A DNA stretch of 54,211 nt, taken from the NCBI GenBank assembly GCA_027487845.1, contig JAIYCV010000050.1:1-54211 (forward strand), read 5' to 3'. This document shows, one piece after another, positions 32,878-42,000 of this stretch. Origin of the DNA: Flammeovirgaceae bacterium. GTDB taxonomy: Bacteria > Bacteroidota > Bacteroidia > Cytophagales > Cyclobacteriaceae. The position numbers and the translations under genes were made by a program. A model generated the notes under the pieces. The model did no database searches. It was not told the DNA's origin and was given only the letters and a program-made list of their open reading frames with translations. Each line of letters starts with the position of its first letter. Position 1 is the first letter of the stretch.

Positions 32878-33574
32878 TTAGCGAATCAAAAAGGTCTTTG
32901 TCAATGGCAACAAACTGCACTGTATCACCCGAGCTAAGTAGGCAGGGTGTAGATTTTGCGGTATCAAATATTTTAATTGGAGTCCTTCCAATCAATTGCC
33001 AACCTCCGGGAGAAGCTTGTGGATAGATGCCTGTTTGCATTCCAGCGATAGCCACGCTTCCAGCTGGCACTGATGTTCGGGGTGAGGTCTTTCGCGACAT
33101 CTCAATTCGTGGGTCTAATGTTCCCATATAAGCGAAGCCAGGAAGAAATCCAATCATAAACACTCGATACAAGGTAGAAGTGTGTATACTTACAATTTCG
33201 TCTGTGGTTAAACGATGATGATCTGCCACCAACGCTAAATCCTCACCATCGTACAAAACGGGAATTTCAATTTTCCTTGCGTTAGAATGGTCTCTAATTT
33301 TTCCGGTGCTTTCTAGAATTTCCCTGATATAGGATGTTACAAATTCCGCGGCAGTTGTGTGTATTTTGTTTTTCGATCGAACAACTCCAGGGTCATAAAA
33401 AACAGCTAGTGACGAATAGGCAGGTACGACCTCTATAAAACCGGAAAACGGTTTGTTAACGATAGTAAGTGCCATCGAAGTTACGAGTTGGTTTACGGCT
33501 ACGTCAATTGTATTTCCAAACGAAACTAATAGTGCATTTTCATTGAGCGATGTTATAGTTACTTCGTCTATCAA
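32867..33574 (-). CDS. pxpB: 5-oxoprolinase subunit B (KipI/AHS1 family)
   Basis: A 235-aa KipI-family protein. The N-terminal strand region (NENALLVSFG) and the C-terminal cyclophilin-like domain with IGFLPGFAYMGTLDPRI, RTSVPAGSVAIAG and QTGIYPQASPGGW are diagnostic. With PxpA and PxpC it forms 5-oxoprolinase, cleaving the pyroglutamate ring using ATP. It begins 2 nt after the stop of the SRPBCC gene, so it is probably the fourth gene of a longer transcript. Confidence 0.93.
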   Translation of the reverse strand: MIDEVTITSLNENALLVSFGNTIDVAVNQLVTSMALTIVNKPFSGFIEVVPAYSSLAVFYDPGVVRSKNKIHTTAAEFVTSYIREILESTGKIRDHSNARKIEIPVLYDGEDLALVADHHRLTTDEIVSIHTSTLYRVFMIGFLPGFAYMGTLDPRIEMSRKTSPRTSVPAGSVAIAGMQTGIYPQASPGGWQLIGRTPIKIFDTAKSTPCLLSSGDTVQFVAIDKDLFDSLNEY

Positions 33575-33576
33575 AA

Positions 33577-33993
33577 CTAATTAGCCTCCGTGTATTTTTT
33601 AAAATTATCTAGGATTGCTTGCCAGCCGATTCGTTGTAGTTCGACTGAGTTTTGCGTTTCAGCATCAAAAGTTTCTATTACTTCTGTGCTGGCATCACCA
33701 GATACAAACTCAACTCTTACTTTCCGGTTGTCTTCAAGTACATATTCTATCAACGAGTGAGGTGTAATTGCTGTGTAGGTACCAATAAAATCGAAGCCCA
33801 TGCTTCCATCTTTTGCAGCCATGTGCGAGAGGAATTTCCCGCCAACGCGCAAATCGACTTCGGCACGTGGAGTATGCCAATCGGCAGATGCGTTGTTCCA
33901 GTTCACAATATGTTCTGGTGATGTCCAAAAGCTCCAAACTTTTTCTATTCGCGATTGTATGGTTGACTTTACTGTAATTATCTGTGATTCCAT
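33577..33993 (-). CDS. SRPBCC (AHSA1-like) domain protein
   Basis: A 138-aa START-like/AHSA1 fold protein. The pattern VKSTIQSRIEKVWSFWTSPEHIVNWN, then DLRVGGKFLSHMAAKDGSMGFDFIGTYT and the closing GWQAILDNFKKYTE are typical. Such proteins bind hydrophobic ligands or act as Hsp90 activator-like domains. It sits between a DoxX-like gene (9-nt gap) and pxpB (2-nt gap). SRPBCC, DoxX-like and VOC genes are a common neighbourhood in soil Bacteroidota. The ligand is unknown. Confidence 0.9.
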   Translation of the reverse strand: MESQIITVKSTIQSRIEKVWSFWTSPEHIVNWNNASADWHTPRAEVDLRVGGKFLSHMAAKDGSMGFDFIGTYTAITPHSLIEYVLEDNRKVRVEFVSGDASTEVIETFDAETQNSVELQRIGWQAILDNFKKYTEAN

Positions 33994-34002
33994 AGAGGTG
34001 TT

Positions 34003-34383
34003 TTATGAGTGCGATTTTACAAATAGTTTGTGATAGCTAACATATGAACCAATTAGTATAAGCAACACAATCAATGGAAAAATAGCTTCACCACCAAAGC
34101 CATCAACAGCCCAATGGCTAACGCTGGCAGCAATAAAATCAATAGCAAAGCACGCATACGCCCATTCTTTTATTCTAGCTGGCACTTTTGGAATTATTAA
34201 ACTCAACGTGCCAAGTACCTTGAATACGGTTAGCATGGGTAGAAAATACTCGGGGTATCCTAAGTGTGCGATACTATCCTTTGCCAACTGAGTGTGGGAA
34301 GTTAGCGCGGGCATAACGCCTTCAAACAGAAAGATGATGGTAGTTGAAATCCAAAAAAGGATGTTGTTTGTTTTTTGATTCAT
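34003..34383 (-). CDS. DoxX-like family membrane protein
   Basis: A 126-aa protein with four hydrophobic helices. The segments FLFEGVMPALTS and HLGYPEYFLPMLTVFKVLGTLSLIIPKVPARIKEWAYACFAIDFIAA follow the DoxX-like pattern (GYP.Yf...lG..kllg...LL.P....kEWaYag). It is probably involved in redox or stress tolerance in the inner membrane. It is linked to the SRPBCC gene by a 9-nt gap and to the upstream VOC gene by 38 nt. Confidence 0.88.
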   Translation of the reverse strand: MNQKTNNILFWISTTIIFLFEGVMPALTSHTQLAKDSIAHLGYPEYFLPMLTVFKVLGTLSLIIPKVPARIKEWAYACFAIDFIAASVSHWAVDGFGGEAIFPLIVLLILIGSYVSYHKLFVKSHS

Positions 34384-34421
34384 CGAAGTATGGGTTAAAG
34401 ATTTAAAATGGTCGGATTAAT

Positions 34422-35258
34422 TTAGGGGTTTATTAACTTTTCAATTTCTAATTTTTTCATTTTTAATAGGGCTTGCATTGCCAGTTCCCCTTTTTCGGGA
34501 TGGCTTAAAATTTGTCCAAGTCCTTTAGGGATGATTTGCCATGAAACGCCAAATCTATCTTTTAACCAACCGCACATGCTTTCTTCGCCACCGTCTGATG
34601 TAAGCATGGTCCAATAATGATCTATCTCTTTTTGATCTTCGCACTCTACTACCAATGATACACCTTCATTGAACGAAAATTCATGGCCTCCGGGCCCATC
34701 CATGGCAATGAATGAATTGTTATTTAGATTAAATTCAGAATAAAGTATATTACCTTGATACGCACTCTCGGCCGGATAATGGATTAACAGGTCAGTCTTT
34801 GAGCTGCTGAATACGGAGCTGTAAAAATTTATTGCCACTTCTGCTTTTCCAAATTGGTTGTTTGCAAACAAAAAAGAAGGTGTAATTTTTTGTGGGCTCA
34901 AATCTCTTGAAACAGAAATTTGCCATGTTACTCCAAATTTATCTTGGAGCCATCCGTAGCGCTCACTCCAGTCATATTTATTGATGGGCATTAAGGCTTT
35001 GCCGCCTTCAAACAGTTTGTCCCACAGCTGATTTGTTTCAGTGATGGATTTACACGAGACGGTAAAAGAAATACTAGGATTTATTTTAAACTGCGGACCT
35101 CCATTTAATCCCATGAAATTCTTGCCGTCTAGCTCAAAGTTCACAACTAATGACGAGTCATTGAGAATTCTTCCTGAATGAAAAACAGTGCAATAAAATT
35201 CAGCGGCTTCCTTGGCTTTTCCATCAAACCAGAGGCAAGGGTAGATTTGACTGTTCAT
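34422..35258 (-). CDS. duplicated VOC / PhnB-like (3-dmu-9_3-mt) protein
   Basis: A 278-aa protein made of two copies of the PhnB-like VOC fold (about residues 3-130 and 140-260). Each begins with a 'P.L.F....EA..FY.SVF' pattern (PCLWFDGKAKEAAEFYCTVF; FLFANNQFGKAEVAINFYSSVF) and ends with GWL.D.FGV.WQI. The family was once called demethylubiquinone methyltransferase-like, but no methyltransferase motif is present. The function is unknown. It heads the minus-strand run leading through DoxX and SRPBCC to the oxoprolinase genes. Confidence 0.88.
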   Translation of the reverse strand: MNSQIYPCLWFDGKAKEAAEFYCTVFHSGRILNDSSLVVNFELDGKNFMGLNGGPQFKINPSISFTVSCKSITETNQLWDKLFEGGKALMPINKYDWSERYGWLQDKFGVTWQISVSRDLSPQKITPSFLFANNQFGKAEVAINFYSSVFSSSKTDLLIHYPAESAYQGNILYSEFNLNNNSFIAMDGPGGHEFSFNEGVSLVVECEDQKEIDHYWTMLTSDGGEESMCGWLKDRFGVSWQIIPKGLGQILSHPEKGELAMQALLKMKKLEIEKLINP

Positions 35259-35388
35259 TGAGGGTTTTTTTCCCGGAAAGGTAAAAAATTAGAATCTGTT
35301 TTTTACCTGCGAAAATCTAAATGGCTATTTATGCAGGATAATTGGTTAGCGAATGTATTTCTTGTTTAAGATGTTTTGTAAACTTCAC

Positions 35389-35406
35389 GACCGAATTCGT
35401 TCGGTC
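35389..35406. promoter_or_regulatory. palindrome in divergent promoter region, candidate operator
   Basis: GACCGAATTCGTTCGGTC: perfect 7-nt arms with a TTCG centre. It lies between the divergent VOC and DUF4097 genes, 9 nt upstream of TAAATTTT (35416-35423), a near match to the Bacteroidota -7 element. This is consistent with a TetR-type operator, but no regulator gene is adjacent. Confidence 0.4.
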
Positions 35407-35482
35407 AGCCAGGAATAAATTTTAATTGTGAATGCAACCTTTTCTCTTTTTTAAAGTAAGTAGAGTAAACAATTCAAAAATT

Positions 35483-36436
35483 ATGAGGTCTATTAAACCC
35501 AATTTACTGGTGTGCGCAATTTTTTTGACAAGTTTGGCAAATGCGCAAGGTGTTTCAAAAAGCTTTAGTGGGATAAAGCGAGTAGATCTTTCTACGTCAT
35601 CGGGTGATGTGAGGCTTGAAAAAGGCAACTCAAACGAAGTAACAGTGCAGATGACCTATACTTACTCGACTTCTGATTATCGACCCATCCTAGAACAGCG
35701 CGGAACCACGTTGGTATTAAAAGAGGAATTCTTAATTAAAAATTTCATTAATGGCAATTCTAAATGGATCATTACGATGCCAGACGGGCTGGAAATAAAG
35801 TTGAACTCTGGATCAGGAAATATCGAGGCCAACACCTTAAAAATAGTGGCCAATGTGAATACGGGTTCGGGCAACTACAGTTGGAAAAATGTTTCGGGCG
35901 ATTCAAAAATAAATACAGGTTCGGGCGATATTAATGTAAGTGCTTATGAAGGCCAACTAACTTTAAATACAGGTTCTGGAGATATTTCGGTGGATGACAC
36001 AAATGGCGATATCAAGGCTAATGCTGGTTCTGGCAACCTTTCGTTGACTGGCATTAAAGGCGGAGTGCAAGCCAATTGTGGAAGTGGCAATGTAAAAGCC
36101 AAGGAGCTTCATTTAACCAAAAAGGGTTCCTTTAACTCGGGGTCGGGCGATGTACTCGTGGTGTTGACAACGCCCCTAGCATACGACCTCTCGATTGGAA
36201 GCGGTTCCGGCAATGCCGTGCTTGACAGTCATGGCTTAAAATTAGAAGGTGAATTGGTGATGTCAGCAAACAAACGAAATGGCGAGATAAGGGTTCCCTT
36301 TCCGTTCGACAAAACCGAAGAAATTAAAGAAAACGGAAATAACAGTATAACGATTCGCAAAACAGTTCAGCTTGGTGTGTCGCCAATCCAAGTTAAGATC
36401 AGCACTGGATCTGGAACTGCTGAGGTTATTAAATAG
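35483..36436 (+). CDS. DUF4097-type exported beta-helix protein with GSG repeats
   Basis: A 317-aa protein with a signal peptide (LLVCAIFLTSLANAQ), a 'head' segment and a repetitive region. At roughly 17-21 residue intervals it repeats a N-x-GSG-[ND] unit: NTGSGNYSW, NTGSGDINVS, NTGSGDISVD, NAGSGNLSL, NCGSGNVKA, NSGSGDVLV. This is the DUF4097/DUF2807 (putative auto-transporter adhesin) pattern and predicts a right-handed parallel beta-helix. The frame extends 17 codons upstream; the ATG at 35483 is chosen for its signal peptide. It is probably a secreted or surface protein with unknown ligand. Confidence 0.85.
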   Translation: MRSIKPNLLVCAIFLTSLANAQGVSKSFSGIKRVDLSTSSGDVRLEKGNSNEVTVQMTYTYSTSDYRPILEQRGTTLVLKEEFLIKNFINGNSKWIITMPDGLEIKLNSGSGNIEANTLKIVANVNTGSGNYSWKNVSGDSKINTGSGDINVSAYEGQLTLNTGSGDISVDDTNGDIKANAGSGNLSLTGIKGGVQANCGSGNVKAKELHLTKKGSFNSGSGDVLVVLTTPLAYDLSIGSGSGNAVLDSHGLKLEGELVMSANKRNGEIRVPFPFDKTEEIKENGNNSITIRKTVQLGVSPIQVKISTGSGTAEVIK

Positions 36437-36471
36437 TACTGACATCAACTAGATTAATTACTTGTTTCCAG

Positions 36472-36927
36472 TCATGGCAAATGATTAATCTTGATTGTTG
36501 TTATCATACTCACCTTAGACTTAACAGAATTAGAAATCAAGCAAGCTGCTTCCGATTTTTGAAGTACACGTTCTGCTCGTTCGCGATCTTTTTCATCGGA
36601 AATTGTTACTGTGGGTTCAAGAATAACCTCTGTCATCAAAAATTTTCCTTCTACCTGTTCCAGTTTCCCTTTCGATTTGCATGAGAAATCAACAAATGCC
36701 AGTTTGGAATTTTCGGCAACGGACAGAAATGTTGTCATTAAACAACTACTTACAGCTGCTGTAAACAAGTGCTCGGGTGACCAAATGCCAGGTATGCCTT
36801 TCGGGAATTCAGGTGGCGTAGCTACTTCAATGCAATTCACTCCATCCTTGTTTAATTCGGGTGAACATAACGTACCCCTGCGCTCTTTGTTCCAGTTTAC
36901 ATCTACCTGATAATAATGCGCTGTCAT
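36472..36927 (-). CDS. OsmC family peroxiredoxin-like protein
   Basis: A 152-aa OsmC/Ohr-fold protein, which reduces organic hydroperoxides or binds persulfides. The block GIWSPEHLFTAAVSSCLMTTFLS contains the first conserved Cys, and the second appears in KSEAACLISNSV. The longer open frame (to 37038) would overlap the rhodanese gene; the ATG at 36927 is 4 nt after the rhodanese stop and fits the usual OsmC start (YYQVDVNW). It is the last gene of a thiol/metal cluster behind a Crp/Fnr regulator. Confidence 0.9.
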   Translation of the reverse strand: MTAHYYQVDVNWNKERRGTLCSPELNKDGVNCIEVATPPEFPKGIPGIWSPEHLFTAAVSSCLMTTFLSVAENSKLAFVDFSCKSKGKLEQVEGKFLMTEVILEPTVTISDEKDRERAERVLQKSEAACLISNSVKSKVSMITTIKINHLP

Positions 36928-36931
36928 ACGG

Positions 36932-37246
36932 TTAGATTTTATATTGTAAACTGCTCCACCCACCTCCGTTATAAACTCTCGTATATCCATTGGATTGCAG
37001 CCAATTTTTGGCCGAACCGCTTCTAGCGCCCGAAGCACAGCAGGTAATGATTATTTTGTTTTTGTCTTTAATCAAGTGGAGGTTACTTCCCAGCTTATCC
37101 ACAGGAATATTAATTGAACCCTTGATGTGTCCACCGGCATATTCCCCTTTGCTGCGAACATCTACTATGATGGCATCTTGTTTAAGTAGTTCTTTGTAAT
37201 CTGTCTGTGAGTTCAAGCCTAGTAAATTTTTTAGTGTGTCTAGCAT
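36932..37246 (-). CDS. single-domain rhodanese
   Basis: A 104-aa cytoplasmic sulfurtransferase. IIVDVRSKGEYAGGHIKGSINIPVDKL and the active-site loop CCASGARSGSAKNWL are diagnostic; the second Cys of CC is the likely persulfide carrier. It is placed between an HMA-type metal-binding protein and OsmC, 66 nt after the first and 4 nt before the second. This fits handling of sulfane sulfur or thiol-bound metal. Confidence 0.92.
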   Translation of the reverse strand: MLDTLKNLLGLNSQTDYKELLKQDAIIVDVRSKGEYAGGHIKGSINIPVDKLGSNLHLIKDKNKIIITCCASGARSGSAKNWLQSNGYTRVYNGGGWSSLQYKI

Positions 37247-37312
37247 GTTATTAATGTTTTTGTGATTGAAATTTGTTTTGCTTTTTTTGATGATTTTTCA
37301 CCGCTTTTTACT

Positions 37313-37585
37313 TTAGAGATTGTTTATTTTTCCAATCATGCAGCTCGAATAGCTTTTTAGTTGGAGTAGTAGTCCGTTTTTTTCTGTCGCTTCCGGGTAA
37401 CCTAAGGAGTGCAGTCTATGAATAATCAACTCCCGATCAGTTTCATTATAAGATAAATCAATACTGTCGTTTTCAATATCCACCGTTATGTTCTCCACAC
37501 CTTTAATTTTTAATAATTCATTTTTTATGGTGGTAGCGCAACCACTGCATTTAATGTTTGCTAACAAAAGTTTTTCTGTTTTCAT
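37313..37585 (-). CDS. heavy-metal-associated (HMA) domain protein
   Basis: A 90-aa protein with an HMA/CopZ-like ferredoxin fold: LLLANIKCSGCATTIKNELLKIKGVENITVDIEND. The C-x-x-C pair (CSGC) would bind Cu(I) or a similar soft metal. Residues 68-90 extend beyond the usual domain and include one more Cys. It starts 1 nt after the stop of the DUF6132 gene, so it is co-translated. The role is likely a metallochaperone or metal sensor feeding the cluster. Confidence 0.9.
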   Translation of the reverse strand: MKTEKLLLANIKCSGCATTIKNELLKIKGVENITVDIENDSIDLSYNETDRELIIHRLHSLGYPEATEKNGLLLQLKSYSSCMIGKINNL

Positions 37586-37586
37586 T

Positions 37587-37787
37587 TTAATTAGAGGTAG
37601 TGTCTTTTTTAAACATGTTCAAAAATAAACCGCCCATTATGGCTCCATAGACCGAGCTATTGATTGGCTTTGATGTTATTGCGCAAGTGCCGCTAGCACA
37701 GCCAACAAAATGGTAATAAAGGTATCCACTTATCGCTCCAGCCATTACTCCGAGAAACGTAAGTTTGTGTCTCTTAATAAAATCCAT
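37587..37787 (-). CDS. small membrane protein, DUF6132-like
   Basis: A 66-aa protein with two hydrophobic segments: LTFLGVMAGAISGYLYYHFV and YGAIMGGLFLNMF, joined by a loop GCASGTCAITSKPINS with two Cys. The pattern matches DUF6132 proteins that accompany rhodanese and HMA genes in Bacteroidota. The loop CxxxxC could take part in metal or sulfur transfer. It lies 6 nt after DUF2892 and 1 nt before HMA. Confidence 0.75.
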   Translation of the reverse strand: MDFIKRHKLTFLGVMAGAISGYLYYHFVGCASGTCAITSKPINSSVYGAIMGGLFLNMFKKDTTSN

Positions 37788-37793
37788 TTATGT

Positions 37794-38003
37794 TTATCTA
37801 GCTTTGTTCCCTTTAGTTGAGATCCCCAGGATAGCGTAAAGCGGACAGAAATTTATGAAACTGGTGATAGCCAGCACAGCTCCGGCTGCTACCAAAACAA
37901 TACCTAAAGTACCGCTTGTTATATTGAAGAAGTACAGCGCACCGGCAGCAATTGCCAAAATTATTCTGATTACCCTGTCGGTGGATCCTAAGTTGTTTTT
38001 CAT
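37794..38003 (-). CDS. DUF2892 inner-membrane protein (YgaP-type)
   Basis: A 69-aa protein with two helices: VIRIILAIAAGALYFFNI and LGIVLVAAGAVLAITSFINFCPLYAILGIS, the standard DUF2892 layout also found as the membrane tail of rhodanese YgaP. The FCPLY motif carries the family's conserved Cys. It is the first gene of the thiol/metal cluster, about 120 nt downstream of the Crp/Fnr gene on the same strand. Confidence 0.88.
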   Translation of the reverse strand: MKNNLGSTDRVIRIILAIAAGALYFFNITSGTLGIVLVAAGAVLAITSFINFCPLYAILGISTKGNKAR

Positions 38004-38126
38004 AATTCAATTGGTTAAAATTTTCTAGATGATTTCAAAACAGGTTGACCGCGCATTTAATAATGACGTTAGCCCGAATCTTAGAACAAAGCTACCTAAC
38101 CGAACGTGCTGATTCTGTGATGAAAG

Positions 38127-38738
38127 TCACATAAGCGAAATTTTATTTCTGGAAAGCGAGATGAGGCCGTCATTTTCCATTTGTTTGAGCACTCTGCTCA
38201 CGGCTTCGCGGGTAATTCCAAGTTCATCGGCCAATTGTTGATGTGTAACCGAAAGTTCTTTTTTATGATATAAATCAGATTTTTCCTTTAGTAGATGGAG
38301 TAAACGAGTATCTGCTTTTTGAAAAGCGATAGCGTTAACTACTTCTAAAAGATCTTCGAAACGCTTTTGATACAAACTAAAAATAAAATCGGTCCATTCT
38401 GGAAATTCCTTGATCCAGTCGCTTGCTTTGTTTACAGGAATAAGCAAAACTTCCGCATCTTCTTCTACCACGGCTTTTATCTTACTCTTGTCATTATGAA
38501 TTCCCGCCAGAAATGACATGATGCAACTTTCCCCTGGTTTTATGTAGTATAATAATATTTCCCGCTGCTCTTCGTCTGTCTTAGTTACTTTCAAACTTCC
38601 CGAAAGTACAATTGGTATTGACCTGATGTACGAGTGTAGGTCTAAAATAACAGTGCCTGCTGGAAAGGTTTTCACCATGCCTGATGCAAAGACTTCTTTG
38701 TTTAGCAGCGAATTAAAAATATTTTCTTTAGTTATCAA
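38127..38738 (-). CDS. Crp/Fnr family transcriptional regulator
   Basis: A 203-aa regulator with an N-terminal cyclic-nucleotide-binding-like beta-roll (FPAGTVILDLHSYIRSIPIVLSGSLKVTK, then ILLYYIKPGESCIMSF) and a C-terminal winged helix (VTHQQLADELGITREAVSRVLKQMENDGLI). There are no N-terminal Cys residues for an Fe-S cluster, so it is not a classic Fnr. The open frame starts with TTG; the next ATG at 38678 would cut into the sensor domain, so TTG is preferred. It lies upstream of the DUF2892-DUF6132-HMA-rhodanese-OsmC genes and is their likely regulator. Confidence 0.9.
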   Translation of the reverse strand: MITKENIFNSLLNKEVFASGMVKTFPAGTVILDLHSYIRSIPIVLSGSLKVTKTDEEQREILLYYIKPGESCIMSFLAGIHNDKSKIKAVVEEDAEVLLIPVNKASDWIKEFPEWTDFIFSLYQKRFEDLLEVVNAIAFQKADTRLLHLLKEKSDLYHKKELSVTHQQLADELGITREAVSRVLKQMENDGLISLSRNKISLM

Positions 38739-39003
38739 GAGTTCCGTTTTTTAGATTAGTTATCAAACTCAGTAATGATTGCGAAGGTTTAAAATGACTT
38801 ATGTTAATGTTAATTCATCATTACTTTTCTCTTACTCGAAACCGATTTAAATAAAATTAACATTACCCAGTGTAAAGTGAATTGCTCTAAATTATAATAC
38901 AGCCATAATAATTACCACAACTTGTCATCAAATTAGAATTGTTGTTTTGCGTTGTTAAAAAATGTGTCCGCAACAACCTTAAACAAAACCAAAACAACAA
39001 AGT

Positions 39004-42000
39004 ATGCAACAAATTTTACATAAAGCCACACTGGGCAATTTAATTAGGAAGTTAGTGTTTTCGATGGTTGCATTGGCAAGTTTTTGCTTGGCTAATGCGC
39101 AAGAGCGAGTGGTAACTGGAAAAGTTATTTCTGGAGAAGATCAACAGCCTATTCCCGGGGTAAATGTTATTGAGAAAGGAACTTCCAATGGAACTGCCAC
39201 GGATGTTGACGGGAAATTTAAAATACAGGTTACTTCAAATGGGTCAATTTTAGTTTTTAGTTATGTTGGCAGTGTTACGCAAGAAATAACTGTAGGAGAC
39301 AAAACTGAAATTGGTGTACAATTATTACCCGATGCAAAAATTCTTACTGAGCTAGTGGTGGTGGGTTACGGCACACAAAAAAAGTCGGATGTGACGGGTG
39401 CAATTGCGTCAGTTAAAAGTGAAGATTTTAATAAAGGGGTGTTCAGCAATGCTGGCGAACTTTTGCAGGGCAAATTGGCAGGTGTAAACATATCAGCGAA
39501 TAGCGGTGAACCTGGAGCCGCACAAAATGTGATCATACGGGGTATTGGCAGTTTGCGGTCTGGAACACAGCCTCTCTATGTGGTAGATGGTTTGCTACTT
39601 GACAATGCGAATAATGGCTTTGACACCAACCCATTAAACTTTCTTAATCCTAGTGACATTGAAAGCATTGACGTGCTGAAAGATGCTAGTGCTGCGGCTG
39701 TTTATGGGTCTAGGGCATCTAATGGAGTGGTAGTAATTACAACTAAAAAAGGAAAAGCTGGAAAAACGGAGATGAATTTTACCATCTCCAGGGCTGTGTC
39801 TTTGTTGTCTAAGAAGATACCAGTGTTTAGTGCCGATGAATTCAGAACAAGAGTGACGGCCGAACGCGGCCTATTGCAAGATTTCAATGGAAATACAAAT
39901 TGGCAGGATGAATTGACCCAAACGGGGGTATCTACAAATGCTAATTTTTCTTTGAGTGGTGCGGCAGAAAAACTATCCTATTTCGCTTCGCTAGGCCTGC
40001 AAGACCAAGAAGGAATTTTAAAGAATAGCAACCTTAAACGGTATTCTGGGAAATTGAATATGACCCAAAAGGCGATAAACAATAAATTGAATGTAGAATA
40101 TAACCTGACCGCATCGCGCACGGAAAATTTGCGTCCGCAGATAGATCCGACTATTAGCGATATGCTCAGTTTAAACCCAACAATACCTGCATATACAAAT
40201 GGTGCGCCTACGTTGTTAAACATTAACGCATTGAATCCCTTGAAGAGGAATGAGCTTTATAGCGATTTGGCTACCAATAATCGTATTCTGGCTTCCATTT
40301 CACCGTCACTCGAAATTGTGAGAGGGCTAGTTTATAAATTGAATTTGGGTGTCGATTATTCTACCACAAACCGGGACGTTCAATGGAAGCCATTTCCAAC
40401 GATTGTAAACGAGGCGAATATCTCAAATGGGTCGCTAACAAATACAATCAGTGCAAATAAGAATGAATTAGTTGAGAACACACTTACCTATAATTGGAAG
40501 AAGAATGTTCACTCGGTTGTGCTGTTGGCGGGACACTCCTATCAAAATTTTTTGGAAGAAGCCAGAGCGGTTAATTTTCTTGGTTTTGCCAATAACAACA
40601 TTGAGCCAAGGTATCAGGATCAGACCAGTAGCACTACTTTCCCCACCACAGTAACTTCAAATGCCGAAAAAAATGAGTTGCAGTCTTTTTTCGGTCGATT
40701 GAACTATGGATTTTCAGATAAATATCTAGTTACCGCTACACTGCGAGCGGATGGATCATCAAAATTCGGAAAAAATAACAAATACGGTTACTTTCCCTCT
40801 GTCGCGTTGGGCTGGAATATTATCAATGAGAGTTTCATGTCTAATTCCTTTTTTCAAAACTTAAAGATTCGTGCGAGTTGGGGCCAGACAGGTAACCAGG
40901 AAATACCCTCTAAGATTACACAAGCAAGCTTTGCAGAATCTAGGTTAGTAACAGGCGGCTCTAGTCTGAACACGTACCCGATCGATCCTGCTGCCACTTC
41001 AATTGATCGTTATCCTTTCGGAATTACGTTTACTCGCTTAGCAAACCCTAACCTTCAGTGGGAGGTATCTACACAAACAGATATCGGAATTGATTTTGCG
41101 CTTCTTGATTATCGGTTGACCGGTACGTTAGATTACTTTAATAAACGTTCTACTAACATATTGTTGGAAGTTCAACCAGCCGATCCAGTTCAGCCTACCG
41201 ACAGATTTTGGACGAATATTAACGATATGATTATCCAAAATAATGGCGTGGAGCTATCACTAAATTATAAAAGCAATTCACAGCGCAACTTCTCTTATAG
41301 CGTTGGCGGTAATGTGACGTTTATTAGAAATAAGGTTACCAATTCGCCCTTTACGGTGCTTACAACAGGAGCGGCATCAGGTTCAGGTCAAACAGGCGCA
41401 ACCATCAATGGATATGTTAACAATGAACCAATAGGAGCTTTCTATATGCTTGAATTCGATGGAATTGGTGATAACGGACTTAACAGATTTAAGGATACTA
41501 ACGTAGACGGAGCGGTACTAGACAATGACCGTAGGGTTGTTGGTAGTTCGATTCCTGATTTCATCTACGCTTTTAATGCGAACTTTAAGTACAAAAATTT
41601 TGACTTAGGCTTTAACTTTAACGGTGTTTCTGGAAACCAGATTTATAACCATTCTACAATGACTTTGTTCAGTAAGGCACAATTGACAAGATCGAATAAT
41701 ACAACCGATTTTGCTGTCCAGTTTCCGAATGAGTCATCCAGTAATTCCAATACAGTGTCTACCCGTTATTTGGAAAATGGTTCTTTCCTAAGATTGAATA
41801 ATGCCACCCTTGGATATAACTTAAGACCTAATACGATAGGCTTGGGTAATGTGTTCCAAAACATCCGCCTTTCGGTAACTGGTCAAAATTTGTTTACGAT
41901 AACTAAATATTCTGGATTTGATCCCGAGGTAAACACAGGATCAACGGTAGGTGAAATCCAAACTTTTGGTATCGACCGTTTTACCTATCCAAGGGCTAAA

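Noticed and set aside
35821..36180. DNA tandem repeat or CRISPR-like array
   Set aside because: The repeats are protein-level GSG units inside a coding gene, with diverged codons and no uniform spacers.
36928..37038. Longer start for the OsmC gene
   Set aside because: It overlaps the rhodanese coding region; the ATG at 36927 matches the family start and operon spacing.
37813..38010. 65-aa minus-strand open frame
   Set aside because: Out-of-frame shadow of the DUF2892 gene, which has the two expected helices in its own frame.
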